DNA of 57,258 bases from Actinomycetes bacterium (GTDB taxonomy: Bacteria > Actinomycetota > CADDZG01 > JAHWKV01). Position numbers and translations under genes: made by a program. The first letter of the stretch is position 1. Each line of letters opens with the position of its first letter. The stretch is taken from assembly GCA_029263075.1 (NCBI GenBank), contig JAJCYE010000030.1, forward strand, positions 1 through 57,258, given 5' to 3'. A model generated the notes under the pieces. That model ran no database searches. It was not told where the DNA came from and was given only the letters and a program-made list of their open reading frames with translations. Below, piece by piece: positions 27,488-36,564 of this stretch.

Positions 27488-29299
27488 ATGCGCCAGCTGA
27501 GGTACGGAGTGGCCGGGCTGAAAGATCCGAAGGACCTCCGGGCTTCGATCGATCATCTTGTCTTGCACGGGTTTGCGCAGTGCGAAGTCCAGTTCGTCAA
27601 GGAGTTCACACTTAAAGAATCGGAGGCGAAGCGCTTCGGAGAGATGGCGCGGGACAACGGCATTTCGCTGTCGGTCCACGCCCCCTATTTCGCCCAGCTG
27701 ACCACCAAGGAGCCGGAGCGGCTCAAGCTGCACCTCGGAGCACTTCACCACTCGTGCAAACTGGCGGGCGCCATGGGCGCCACCGTGGTGGTGTGTCACC
27801 CCGGCAGCCACCACGGCCGTCCCCCCGAGGAGTTGCACGATCAGGTCAACACCAATCTTTCGGATCTGGGGCCGAGAGTGAGCGACCTTGGCGTCAAGCT
27901 CGGGATGGAGACCTGCGGTAAGAAGTCGCAGTTCGGCGCGCTGGGCGACATTGCTCTGTTGGTGAAGGAGCACCCGTTTACTACTGTCGTTATCGACTAC
28001 GCCCACATTCATGCGCTGTCCAACGGGAAGCTGAACACCCCGGAGGCGATGGAGGCCCTGTTTGCCTACATAACCCAACAGTTCTCCTTTGAGCACTTCT
28101 GGCCGCTCCACACCCACTTCAGCGACAACGAGTGGGGTCCACAGGGCGAGATCCGTCACGTTCCCTACGGGAAAGGATCACTTTGCATCAGCCACGTAGT
28201 CCAGGGGGCCAGCGGGTTCGATATGGCGCTGACGATTGTGTCCGAGGAGAAGGACCCCGGGTCTCACGTGGCGATTCAGGAGGAGCTGCGGACCACCGGG
28301 GCGCCGATGGTGTTTCCGGCCAAACGTCCCGAGGTCCCTTCGGAGCGGGACGGGCTTTGGTTCCCTCACCCGATCAAGCTGGAGGTGAAGGGGGACGCCC
28401 ACCGGTTCCGGCACGGGGCGCGGGAGTTGCGGATCTCCAACAAGGACAAGATCTACTTTCCCGAGGACGAACTGACCAAAGGTGACCTGGTCAACTACTA
28501 CTACAACGCCGCCCGGTTGATGTTGCCCTTCCTGCACGACCGGCCTATCGCCATGCAGCGGGTACCTGAAGGGATATACGGCGAGGCGTTCTACGAAAAG
28601 CAGATCCCCAAGGGGGCCCCGGAGTGGGTTCGCCATGTGCCGGTATCGGCGGAGGGGGGGAGCCGGACCATCGACTTCGTGGTTGTCGATGACGTCTCGA
28701 CGTTGGTGTGGCTGGCCCAGATAGGCAGCGTGGAGGTCCACGCGTGGACCTCCAAGTGGCCGAAGTTGGACGAGCCCGACTTCGCAGTGCTGGACCTGGA
28801 TCCGCACGAGCCCATCGAGTTTGAGGATGTCCGGGCGGTGGCCAGGTTGGTCAAGGTGGTGTTGGACGGTCTGGGTCTTAAGGCTTTCCCCAAAACATCC
28901 GGCGGGTCGGGCCTGCAGATCTTTATCCCGCTGACTCCCGGGCACACCTATCAACAGGTGAGGGAGTTCTGTACGGCGGTGGGGGGCATGTTGCGCCTGG
29001 CATACCCGGAGAAGGTTACCCTTGAGTTCGCCAAGCCGAAAAGGGCGGGCAAGGTCTACGTCGATGCCGGCCAGAACGCCAAAGGCCAGACCCTGGTGGC
29101 GCCCTACTCGGTCCGGCCCTACCCGGGAGCACCGGTGTCGGCACCGCTGGCATGGGAAGAGTTGGACGACGAGATCTACCCCGAGATGTTCCGGATCGCA
29201 ACGATGTTTGAGAGGATCGAGCGGGTTGGCGACCTGTTTGCCGATGCGATGCGAATCCGGCAGGATCTGCATCCCGCGCTGGCGCGGCTCAGCAGTTAG
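27488..29299 (+). CDS. Fusion of endonuclease IV-like TIM barrel and LigD-type DNA polymerase/primase domain
   Basis: A 603-residue two-domain protein; the ATG follows TTTCGGGAGGCGAACA. Residues 1-275 resemble the AP endonuclease 2/EndoIV TIM barrel with likely metal ligands His64 (SVHAPYF), His104 (CHPGSHHG), Glu141 (GMETCG), Asp170 and His173 (VIDYAHIHAL), His208/His210 and Asp213 (PLHTHFSDNEW) and Glu265. Residues about 305-600 are a LigD polymerase (AEP) domain: NKDKIYFPEDELTKGDLVNYY, RPIAMQRVPEG, catalytic LDLDPHEP (Asp436, Asp438), TSGGSGLQIFIPL and QTLVAPYSVRPYPGAPVSAPL. LigD polymerases fill gaps in non-homologous end joining. No ligase domain or Ku gene is in the window. AP-site cleavage plus fill-in by one protein is inference. 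Confidence 0.88.
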   Translation: MRQLRYGVAGLKDPKDLRASIDHLVLHGFAQCEVQFVKEFTLKESEAKRFGEMARDNGISLSVHAPYFAQLTTKEPERLKLHLGALHHSCKLAGAMGATVVVCHPGSHHGRPPEELHDQVNTNLSDLGPRVSDLGVKLGMETCGKKSQFGALGDIALLVKEHPFTTVVIDYAHIHALSNGKLNTPEAMEALFAYITQQFSFEHFWPLHTHFSDNEWGPQGEIRHVPYGKGSLCISHVVQGASGFDMALTIVSEEKDPGSHVAIQEELRTTGAPMVFPAKRPEVPSERDGLWFPHPIKLEVKGDAHRFRHGARELRISNKDKIYFPEDELTKGDLVNYYYNAARLMLPFLHDRPIAMQRVPEGIYGEAFYEKQIPKGAPEWVRHVPVSAEGGSRTIDFVVVDDVSTLVWLAQIGSVEVHAWTSKWPKLDEPDFAVLDLDPHEPIEFEDVRAVARLVKVVLDGLGLKAFPKTSGGSGLQIFIPLTPGHTYQQVREFCTAVGGMLRLAYPEKVTLEFAKPKRAGKVYVDAGQNAKGQTLVAPYSVRPYPGAPVSAPLAWEELDDEIYPEMFRIATMFERIERVGDLFADAMRIRQDLHPALARLSS

Positions 29300-29314
29300 A
29301 GAGGAAGCGGACAA

Positions 29315-30346
29315 GTGACTACCGAAATCAAGACTCACACCTGGCCCGGGATCCTGGGGACCCTGATGTCGGGGAGTTCGTTGGACCGCGCCGGGGCCGC
29401 ATGGGCGATGGAGCAGATCATGTCGGGCGAAACCCTTCCCTCCCGGCTCGGAGCCTTCTTGGCGGCCCTGCGGCTAAAGGGCGAGTCGGTCGAGGAGATG
29501 ATCGGCCTGGTCGAGACCATGCGGTCCTTGTCCCAAAAGGTCGAGGTCGACTACCCGGTTGTCGACACCTGCGGTACAGGCGGAGACCGGTCGGGCTCCA
29601 TCAACGTGTCCACCATGGCGGCGATGGTCGTCGCAGGAGCGGGAGCGAAGGTGGCCAAACACGGCAACCGGGCCGCCAGTAGCCGGTGCGGGTCGGCGGA
29701 CGTGCTGGAGACCCTCGGCGTCAAGGTGGATCTGGGGCCCGAAGGCGTGCGGCGTTGCCTGGACGAGGCCGGCGTCGGATTCTGCTTCGCCCGGACGTTT
29801 CACCCTTCCATGCGCCATGTCGGGCCGGTCCGGGGCGAACTCGGCGTTCCCACCGTGTTCAATTTTCTGGGGCCGCTCACCAACCCGGCCGGGGCGAAGT
29901 ATCAGGCTCTCGGGGTCTCCGACAAGTCCATGGCTCCTACGATGCTCGAGGTATTGGCCAAGCTGGGCAGTAAGCGGGTGCTGGTGTTCCGGGGCTTCGA
30001 CGGGTTGGACGAATTGTCCACCACGGGACCGTCCAACCTTTGGGAGCTTAAGGACGGAGAGACGAAAGAGTCGGTGATCGATCCGCTGGAGTTCGGAATC
30101 CCCCGTTCTGCGCCTTCGGCGCTGGTCGGAGGATCCGCCGAGAACAACGCCCGGGTGGTCCGTGAGGTGCTCGACGGCCGCGAGGGTCCCGATCGTGAGG
30201 TGGTGGTGCTGAACTCCGCCGCGGGCATTATTGCCGCCGGGCTCGCCTCCAACTTTGTTGAGGGCATCGCAATGGCGAAGGATTCCTTGGACTCGGGTCG
30301 GGCTCGAGCAGCACTTCAACGCCTTGTTGTAGTCTCGAACGCCTGA
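29315..30346 (+). CDS. trpD: Anthranilate phosphoribosyltransferase
   Basis: A 343-residue enzyme with the PRPP-binding VDTCGTGGDRSGSINVST, KHGNRAASSRCGSADVLE, FCFARTFHPSMRHVGPVR and FNFLGPLTNPAGA. It joins anthranilate to PRPP in tryptophan synthesis. GTG start with GAGGAAG upstream, 15 bases after the repair fusion gene. No other trp gene is nearby, so the gene is dispersed from the pathway. Its family relative thymidine phosphorylase is excluded by the trpD-specific motifs. Confidence 0.95.
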   Translation: MTTEIKTHTWPGILGTLMSGSSLDRAGAAWAMEQIMSGETLPSRLGAFLAALRLKGESVEEMIGLVETMRSLSQKVEVDYPVVDTCGTGGDRSGSINVSTMAAMVVAGAGAKVAKHGNRAASSRCGSADVLETLGVKVDLGPEGVRRCLDEAGVGFCFARTFHPSMRHVGPVRGELGVPTVFNFLGPLTNPAGAKYQALGVSDKSMAPTMLEVLAKLGSKRVLVFRGFDGLDELSTTGPSNLWELKDGETKESVIDPLEFGIPRSAPSALVGGSAENNARVVREVLDGREGPDREVVVLNSAAGIIAAGLASNFVEGIAMAKDSLDSGRARAALQRLVVVSNA

Positions 30347-30390
30347 ATCACCCACTCCGCTGCGGATCGCAATTGGAGTATGTTGACACC

Positions 30391-30750
30391 ATGAGATGGC
30401 TGCTCAGGTTGCTGGGGATCGACAACGAAAAAAAGAAGATCGAGCCGCCCGGCGAAGTTGTCATCAAGGAGCGCCGTGCCGAGCCGGACCCGGTGGCCCT
30501 CGCCGCCGCCTCCTCCGGCGGTACTTCACGACCCGGACTGGACTTGGAGCGGCTCAAGGCCCTTCCCTCCGCTGCGTACCACCCGCTCACCGAGTATCTG
30601 AGCTACATCCAGGTCAAGAGGGGTGAAACCGAGAGCCTGGTGTTCGTCCGGGCAAGCGATATCGATGCTCTGGCCGCTTTGACCGGTGAGTCCAAGGACA
30701 ACTTCGTCAAGGAGTTCAAGCGGTTGGGCGTGCTCATCTCCATGAACTAG
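30391..30750 (+). CDS. Hypothetical protein (119 aa)
   Basis: The ATG at 30391 is preferred over a TTG at 30373. The basic amphipathic start MRWLLRLLGIDNEKKK is followed by a disordered Ala/Ser/Gly-rich middle. A folded C-terminal half follows, with YHPLTEYLSYIQVKRGETESL and ALTGESKDNFVKEFKRLGVL. I do not recognise a family. A terminator follows. Confidence 0.72.
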   Translation: MRWLLRLLGIDNEKKKIEPPGEVVIKERRAEPDPVALAAASSGGTSRPGLDLERLKALPSAAYHPLTEYLSYIQVKRGETESLVFVRASDIDALAALTGESKDNFVKEFKRLGVLISMN

Positions 30751-30806
30751 CGCCAACGGGGTCGTCCGTTGCGCGAATAATCAAACTTTTCTCAACCTTT
30801 TTTTGG

Positions 30807-30830
30807 ACCGGCCTTTAGGCCGGTTTTTTT
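30807..30830 (+). terminator. Rho-independent terminator
   Basis: A 7-bp stem (30807-30813 with 30818-30824) around TTTA is followed by a run of T's to 30830, ending the trpD/hypothetical gene unit. Confidence 0.93.
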
Positions 30831-30917
30831 GTCATACCCCTTGCCTATTGTCTGGGTTGTCAACAAAACGTTCGTCCCTGTGGGCGGCGCGGCGGTTCGG
30901 TGGGAAGGGAGAAATGA

Positions 30918-31214
30918 ATGGATCCGTTCGAAACCTTGGGCCAGGGGCGGGAACAGCACTCGGCCGGCGAGGTGCTGGAGTGGGGTGGCCGTTTGGCCTC
31001 GGAACTGGACCCCCGGCTGGCCGACGTTTGGTCCTGCGTTTTCAGCATCGAGTCGGAGCCCACGCTGGAGCAACTGGGCTGGTTCCTGCGGATGGCCTAC
31101 CTGAACGGCTACGAGGACGGGCTTACCGAGACCACTCGGGGGAAGTTGTTGCAGGAGCTGGGAATGACCGCTCCCCGCAAAAGCGAAGCGCAAACGGAAG
31201 GATGGGGCCAATGA
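30918..31214 (+). CDS. Hypothetical protein (98 aa)
   Basis: A small soluble, largely helical protein with WGGRLASELDPRLADVWSC and LGWFLRMAYLNGYEDGL. GGGAGAAATGA precedes the ATG. Its stop overlaps the next start (ATGA), so it is coupled to the four-cysteine protein behind it. No family recognised. Confidence 0.75.
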   Translation: MDPFETLGQGREQHSAGEVLEWGGRLASELDPRLADVWSCVFSIESEPTLEQLGWFLRMAYLNGYEDGLTETTRGKLLQELGMTAPRKSEAQTEGWGQ

Positions 31215-31399
31215 TCATCGACTGCAAAGAATGTGAGATGTACCAGAGTTCCCACTGTCAGGATTGCTTCGTGATGGCGGTACTGACTCGCCGGGGGGAT
31301 GAACCCCTGGTCATCGAGGCAGACCAGGAGCCGGCAATCAGCCGGCTGCAGCAAGCGGGACTGGCTCCGGTCCTGATGTTCCGGCAAAAGGCTGGATAG
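31211..31399 (+). CDS. Small four-cysteine protein (62 aa)
   Basis: The first 20 residues contain CKEC and CQDC (Cys5, Cys8, Cys16, Cys19), an arrangement able to bind zinc or an iron-sulfur cluster. The rest, LVIEADQEPAISRLQQAGL, resembles a short regulatory or adaptor tail. The ATG overlaps the stop of the 98-residue gene. It lies just before sepH, so a link to division is possible but not shown. Confidence 0.75.
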   Translation: MIIDCKECEMYQSSHCQDCFVMAVLTRRGDEPLVIEADQEPAISRLQQAGLAPVLMFRQKAG

Positions 31400-31507
31400 C
31401 CGGGGTTTTCGGGACGCATTGGCGCTTAAAGAGGCGATCGGCGGCGGTAATTCGGAGCCGCCCGGTCTGTATCCTTTATTCTTCGGAGTTCATAGGGCTT
31501 GGAGAAT

Positions 31508-32608
31508 ATGGTCAGACTTCATTTGGTTGGATTCACAACCGACTTAAAGAACCTCATTTTCGCAGATGAGCGCGGCGCGACCAGTGGCGGGTTTGTGGTC
31601 AGCGTTGACTCGCGGCTGCGGCAAACGCTCGACGAGGTCGCCCGGCTCGACGAAGAGGTTGAAGAATACGAATCCGAAGAGGCCGAAGCGCCTGAAGAGC
31701 CCGAAGCTCCTCCCGCCCCCAAGGTCGTCTCCAAGCTGACTCCAAAAGAGATTCAGAGCCTGTTGAGGGAGGGCAAGACCGAAGAGCAGGTCGCCCGTTT
31801 GGCGGGCACCGAGGTCGACTGGATCCGGCGCTTTTCATTTGCCATCCTGGCCGAACGTCGTGACGTCATAGACGCAGTGCGGGCGGCCACGCTGGCCAAG
31901 CCCAGGCTCGGCCCGTCCGGCATGACTATCGGCGACGCGGTTGAAGAGAACCTGGGGGCCAAACGGTTGAGGATGGGCACCGAAGCAATCGAAGAAGCCT
32001 GGAAAGCAATGCGCAAGGGTGGCCGCTGGCAGGTTAGCTTCGAATACGAGTCCCGGGGCCAAAAACGGCTGGCACGCTACTCGTTCGATCCCAACACCCG
32101 TGAGGTGGCGCCGCTCAACGATATTGCGCTGGAACTGGGATGGCGGGCCGACTCTCATTCCATAGGTCCCGGCACCCGCCCGGCGGGGACGGCACCCAAG
32201 ACGGCGTCGGGCGTTCGTTCCAGTGCCGCCCGCGCAACAACGGCGAAGCCACCAGCCCCGGTCAAGCCCGCCGGACGTACGGCGTCCCGCGCCGGCAGCG
32301 CCGACCGGCCCGCCCCGGCGACCGCTCGCCCTAAGCCGACCACCACCCGCCGGAGTACCATCGCAGCCCGGGCCCGGGAGGAGAGCGCCCGTCAGGGCGA
32401 ACAGCCGGTACCGCGCCGCCGATTGGTTGCCCCCTCACAGGAGGTCGAGGTTGTCCGTCCGCCGGCCGCACCGGCGGTGGAGCAGGACCCCGACGCAACG
32501 TCCGACGAGTTCATAATCCAGCGCCCACGCAAACCCCAGCGCACCAGCCCGGAAGACTCCAAATATGGCTCGCTGCCAACCGTTTGGCGCCCCTCCCGCA
32601 GGAGCTGA
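31508..32608 (+). CDS. sepH: Septation protein SepH (DUF3071)
   Basis: About 366 residues from the ATG at 31508 (a TTG at 31499 would add three). The N-terminal DUF3071 domain shows LVGFTTDLKNLIFADE, VVSVDSRLRQTLDEV, KLTPKEIQSLLREGKTEEQVA and WIRRFSFAILAERRDVIDAVR. The C-terminal half is a disordered basic region rich in Ala, Pro, Arg and Thr. SepH stimulates FtsZ assembly in Streptomyces and Mycobacterium and is confined to actinobacteria, so it helps identify the host. The C-terminal tail is variable in the family. Confidence 0.85.
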   Translation: MVRLHLVGFTTDLKNLIFADERGATSGGFVVSVDSRLRQTLDEVARLDEEVEEYESEEAEAPEEPEAPPAPKVVSKLTPKEIQSLLREGKTEEQVARLAGTEVDWIRRFSFAILAERRDVIDAVRAATLAKPRLGPSGMTIGDAVEENLGAKRLRMGTEAIEEAWKAMRKGGRWQVSFEYESRGQKRLARYSFDPNTREVAPLNDIALELGWRADSHSIGPGTRPAGTAPKTASGVRSSAARATTAKPPAPVKPAGRTASRAGSADRPAPATARPKPTTTRRSTIAARAREESARQGEQPVPRRRLVAPSQEVEVVRPPAAPAVEQDPDATSDEFIIQRPRKPQRTSPEDSKYGSLPTVWRPSRRS

Positions 32609-32810
32609 AGCCCGGAGGCCTGATTCCAACTGTTGGCTGGAAAAATGCGGGTGCTCGGGAGGACCCTGCTTGAGCGCAAAATTTCGGGTATGTTTAGGGA
32701 CTACCAGTTCGGGAATTCCTTTCGCGCATCGCACCGGGTTCCCACCCTTAAATGGAGCGCCCAGCCATAGTCGGCCGCTTCGACACATTCGGCTCAAGGA
32801 GGAGTAGCCC

Positions 32811-33926
32811 ATGACCACGCGCATTGCCATCAACGGATTCGGACGCATCGGCCGTCAGGTCATGAGGCAGATAGCAATGGGCGAACCGGACCTTGAGGTG
32901 GTTGCAATCAACTCCTCCCGCACCACCCCACAGGCCGCGGAGCACATGTTCAAGTACGACTCGGTTTTCGGCCGCTACAAGGGCAAAGTCGAAAGCGACA
33001 AGCAGAACCTGATCATCGACGGCCGGCCCATCCGGATTACCGACCAGCGAGACCCGCTGCTTTGCCCGTGGCACGCGTTCGAGGTGGACATTGTTGTTGA
33101 GGCCACCGGCCACTTCAACCACCGTGAAGCCGCCGCCAAACACTTGAAGGCCGGTGCCAACAAAGTGGTTCTCACTGCGCCGGGTCAGTACGAAGACTGC
33201 ACCCTGGTGATGGGTGTCAACGACGAGATCTATGACCACGAACGCCACTGGATCATCTCGGCGGCCTCTTGCACCACCAACTGCCTGGCTCCGATGCTGA
33301 AGGTGCTGCACCAGGAGTTCAAGGTTGAGGGCGCCCTGATGACCACCATCCACGCCTTCACCCGGGACCAGCAGCTTCTGGACGGGACCCACAGCGACCC
33401 CCGCCGGGCCCGGGCCGCAACCTTGAACATGACCCCCACCAAGACCGGTGCCGCCAAGGCCATCGACAAGGTGATGCCCGAACTGGCGGGTCGGATCGTC
33501 GGCATCGCCGTACGGGTTCCGGTTCCCGATGTTTCCCTTGTCGACCTCAGTGTCACCCTGGGTCGGGGTACCACTACCCAGGAGATCAACGAGGCCTTTC
33601 GCGAGTACGCAATCGGCCCGATGGCGCGGGTCCTCGACGTCACCGACGAGCCGCTGGTCTCCAGCGACTTCCACGGTGACCAGCACTCCACGGTCATGGA
33701 CCTAGCCTCGACCCGCCGCGGTCCCGGCACCCAGGCCAAGGTGCTTGCCTGGTACGACAACGAGGCCGGTTACTCGGCTCGGGTGGTTGACATCTGCAAG
33801 CTGATCGCCCACCACAACGACCTCGGAAAAGAAGCGAAGTCGGCGGCCAACGGTGAAGCGGCCGCCTCCAACGGCGCCGTTTCCAAGACCGTAGATGTCG
33901 CTAAGGTTTCAGCCTCGGCCAACTAA
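32811..33926 (+). CDS. gap: Glyceraldehyde-3-phosphate dehydrogenase, anabolic-type cofactor loop
   Basis: A 371-residue GAPDH with INGFGRIGRQVMRQ and the catalytic cysteine in SAASCTTNC (Cys154). Later come IHAFTRDQQLLDG, MTPTKTGAAKAI and WYDNEAGYSARVVD. After the second beta strand it reads AINSSRTTP: Ser35 replaces the Asp that in NAD enzymes (AINDL) holds the ribose 2'-OH. A comparable loss occurs in the NADP-preferring GapB of Bacillus. This suggests use of NADPH in the reductive direction, fitting the Calvin cycle. About 30 C-terminal residues rich in Ala, Asn, Lys and Ser extend past the normal end. AAGGAGGAG precedes the ATG. Confidence 0.93.
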   Translation: MTTRIAINGFGRIGRQVMRQIAMGEPDLEVVAINSSRTTPQAAEHMFKYDSVFGRYKGKVESDKQNLIIDGRPIRITDQRDPLLCPWHAFEVDIVVEATGHFNHREAAAKHLKAGANKVVLTAPGQYEDCTLVMGVNDEIYDHERHWIISAASCTTNCLAPMLKVLHQEFKVEGALMTTIHAFTRDQQLLDGTHSDPRRARAATLNMTPTKTGAAKAIDKVMPELAGRIVGIAVRVPVPDVSLVDLSVTLGRGTTTQEINEAFREYAIGPMARVLDVTDEPLVSSDFHGDQHSTVMDLASTRRGPGTQAKVLAWYDNEAGYSARVVDICKLIAHHNDLGKEAKSAANGEAAASNGAVSKTVDVAKVSASAN

Positions 33927-33943
33927 CACTCAGTCACCGATCT

Positions 33944-33973
33944 AAGGGCCGCCCGGCTTCCGGGCGGCCCTTT
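33944..33973 (+). terminator. Terminator after gap
   Basis: A 13-bp perfect stem (33944-33956 with 33960-33972) with a 3-base loop ends in TTT then G. The T tract is short but the stem is strong and placed 17 bases after the stop. Confidence 0.8.
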
Positions 33974-34091
33974 GTCGTCCGGACTCGGAGCGGAGCCCCC
34001 GCCCGGGGTTACGATGTTGGGACTGGTCCGGGTCTGCTGGTACGGTCGGAACCCTACGGCACCCGGGCCCGTTGAGTAGAGGAGGGACCTT

Positions 34092-35354
34092 ATGTCCTCC
34101 ATTCAGTTGATGACCGAAATCCCAGGTCCGGCATCCCGAAAACTCGGATCCAACGCCGCACGATCGGTCGCCGGACCCGTCAGCCCCGACGGGGAAATTT
34201 TCGTCACAAGCGCCCGGGGCGCGGTTGTGGAGGACGTCGACGGCAACCACTTGCTGGATCTGGTTTCCGGGTTGGGCTGCCTGGCGGTGGGGCACTCTCA
34301 CCCCCAGGTGGTAGCGGCAGTGAGGGACCAGGCGGAGAGGTTCCTGCACACCGACTACAACGTGATGGCTTACGAGGTCTACCAACAGCTCGCCGAAAGA
34401 ATCGCCGCGCATTGCGGCGGGGATCGCCGGATTGCCTTCTTCAACTCCGGCGCCGAAGCCGTGGAGAACGCGGTCAAGGTTGCCCGGGCGGTGACCGGGC
34501 GTCCCGGTATCCTTTGTTTTGAAGGAGCTTTCCACGGCCGCACCCACTTTGCGATGGGGCTGACCCATCGTGAACATCCCTACAAGGGCGGGTTCGGGCC
34601 GTTCCCGCCTGACATTCACCGCGTGCCCTATCCGGGGCTGGACGGAACCACGCTGGACGAGTTCGTCGAAGCCGCCACCCCGATGCTGGAGAACGGGAAG
34701 ATCGCCGCGGCAATTGTCGAGCCGATCCTCGGAGAAGGTGGAGTGATCGTGCCGCCCGACGACTTCCTCGGGGTTCTCGGGGATCTCTGCCGGCGGTCCG
34801 GCGCCCTGCTTGTGGTGGACGAAATCCAAACCGGGTACGGGAGGACCGGCAGGTTCCTCGGCTCCCAGCACACGGGCGTAGATCCCGACCTGATCCTGCT
34901 GGGCAAGTCGATAGCTTCTGGACTACCGCTCTCGGCGTTGGCCGGTCGGGCCGACATCCTGGCCAAACTCGACCTTCACGCTCTGGGCGGGACCTACGTC
35001 GGCAACCCGGTCGCCTGCGCCGCCGGGTTGGCCGTACTCGACGTGATCGAGTCGGAACAACTTATCGAGCGGGCCGAGGCAATTGGTACTCGTCTGCGGG
35101 GGGCTTGGGAAGAGATCGCCGGTCGAGATCCACGAATCAAGGGTGTGAGGGGTAGGGGAGCGATGGTCGGGGTCTCGTTCCGCACCGCCGCCGAGGCGGA
35201 CCGTGTCGTCGCGGCCGCCGCGGGTTACGGGGTCCTTGTCACGACCGCCGGCCTCAGGGGCAACGTGGTCAGGCACCTTCCGCCCCTGGTGCTCACCGAC
35301 GATCAACTCAATGAGGCCGTCGAGGCCCTGCAAAAGGCGCTGGCAGAGTGTTGA
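34092..35354 (+). CDS. Class III PLP-dependent aminotransferase (4-aminobutyrate aminotransferase-like)
   Basis: A 420-residue fold-type I enzyme. The cofactor region FFNSGAEAVENAVKVARAVTG, CFEGAFHGRTHFAMGLT, LVVDEIQTGYGRTGRF (PLP-ring Asp) and ILLGKSIASGLPLSALAGR (Schiff-base Lys) are all clear. It resembles 4-aminobutyrate or related omega-amino acid aminotransferases; ornithine-type activity cannot be excluded. It converges on glgM with only 7 bases between stops. GAGGAGGG precedes the ATG. Confidence 0.88.
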   Translation: MSSIQLMTEIPGPASRKLGSNAARSVAGPVSPDGEIFVTSARGAVVEDVDGNHLLDLVSGLGCLAVGHSHPQVVAAVRDQAERFLHTDYNVMAYEVYQQLAERIAAHCGGDRRIAFFNSGAEAVENAVKVARAVTGRPGILCFEGAFHGRTHFAMGLTHREHPYKGGFGPFPPDIHRVPYPGLDGTTLDEFVEAATPMLENGKIAAAIVEPILGEGGVIVPPDDFLGVLGDLCRRSGALLVVDEIQTGYGRTGRFLGSQHTGVDPDLILLGKSIASGLPLSALAGRADILAKLDLHALGGTYVGNPVACAAGLAVLDVIESEQLIERAEAIGTRLRGAWEEIAGRDPRIKGVRGRGAMVGVSFRTAAEADRVVAAAAGYGVLVTTAGLRGNVVRHLPPLVLTDDQLNEAVEALQKALAEC

Positions 35355-35361
35355 CGGGGCC

Positions 35362-36564
35362 CTAGGAACGCCCCAGGGCGCCGCGGTAGACCGCCACAGT
35401 CGCCTCGGCAGCTGAAGCCCAACTGAACTTGTCGACCGCGCGTTGCCGTCCCGCCCGACCCATTCGCACCGCCAGGTCCGGGTTGTCCAGCAGGTGGGTG
35501 ATCCGGCCGGCCAATCCCAACGCGAAGGCCTCCGGGTCCTCCGGCTCGCCCGTCACCGGGTCCGTTGCGCCCAACGGGACCAGGGATCCGGTTTCGCCTT
35601 CCACAACTATTTCGGGGATCCCGCCGGTGTGGCTGGCGACCACTGCCGTCTCGCACGCCATCGCCTCCACATTGACCAGACCGAAGGGCTCGTAGACGGA
35701 CGGACAGACAAAAGCCGTGGCGTGGCTGAACATTTCCATCAATTCGGGACGAGGCAGCATCTCGTCGACCCAAAAAACTCCGCCCCGGGTTCGGCTAAGT
35801 TCGACGGTCAGTTCTTCGAACTCCCGGGCGATCTCAGCCGTGTCCGGTGCCGCGGCGCACAACACGATTTGGGCCGTAGCCGGGATGTGCTCGGCGGCGT
35901 GCAGGAGGTGGATGATGCCTTTTTGACGGGTGATCCGGCCGACGAACAGTACTGTCGGTCGGGTGGGATCAATTCCCCGCTTGGTCAAGGCCCCGGTTGC
36001 GGCGACCGGCCGGTAGTTCGTGGTGTCGATCCCGTTGTGGACCACGACCACCCGGGCGGGATCGATGGCGGGGTAGCAGCGGAGGATGTCGCGGCGCATC
36101 TGCTCCGACACCCCGATGACCCTGTCGGCCGCCTCCAGGGAAGTCTGTTCGCAATAGCTGGACACGGCGTAACCCCCGCCCAGCTGTTCGGCCTTCCATG
36201 CGCGCAATGGTTCCAGGCTGTGGGCCGTGGCGACGTGCGGCACCCCGTAGAGCAGTTTCGCCAGGTGGCCTGCGAAGTTCGTGTACCAGGTGTTGCTGTG
36301 GACCAGATCCGTTCCCTCGACCGCCGCCGCCATGGTCAGGTCCACCGAAAGTGACCGGAGGGCCCCCATGTGGGGCGCCGGGCCTTCGAGTTCACTCCAG
36401 GGCTGGTAGTTGTAAACCTCCCCCTCGGTCGAACGAGGATCGCCGAAACAGTGGAGTGTCAGGTCAACCCGGCGGGCGAGTTCGGCAACAAGGTTCTCGG
36501 CGTAGACCCCGGCGCCCCCGTACACCTCGGGTGGGAACTCCCGCGTCAGGAAGGAGACCTTCAA
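35362..36564 (-). CDS. glgM: GT4 glycogen synthase / alpha-maltose-1-phosphate synthase (GlgM family)
   Basis: A 400-residue glycosyltransferase of the actinobacterial family. The N-terminal domain begins [20 protein letters not shown]. The C-terminal domain has [13 protein letters not shown] and [22 protein letters not shown] with the catalytic Glu and the nucleotide-sugar site. In Mycobacterium the homologue makes maltose 1-phosphate from ADP-glucose for glycogen. The TTG start overlaps the glgC stop (TTGA), so the two are coupled and form a storage operon. Confidence 0.88.
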   Translation of the reverse strand: MKVSFLTREFPPEVYGGAGVYAENLVAELARRVDLTLHCFGDPRSTEGEVYNYQPWSELEGPAPHMGALRSLSVDLTMAAAVEGTDLVHSNTWYTNFAGHLAKLLYGVPHVATAHSLEPLRAWKAEQLGGGYAVSSYCEQTSLEAADRVIGVSEQMRRDILRCYPAIDPARVVVVHNGIDTTNYRPVAATGALTKRGIDPTRPTVLFVGRITRQKGIIHLLHAAEHIPATAQIVLCAAAPDTAEIAREFEELTVELSRTRGGVFWVDEMLPRPELMEMFSHATAFVCPSVYEPFGLVNVEAMACETAVVASHTGGIPEIVVEGETGSLVPLGATDPVTGEPEDPEAFALGLAGRITHLLDNPDLAVRMGRAGRQRAVDKFSWASAAEATVAVYRGALGRS

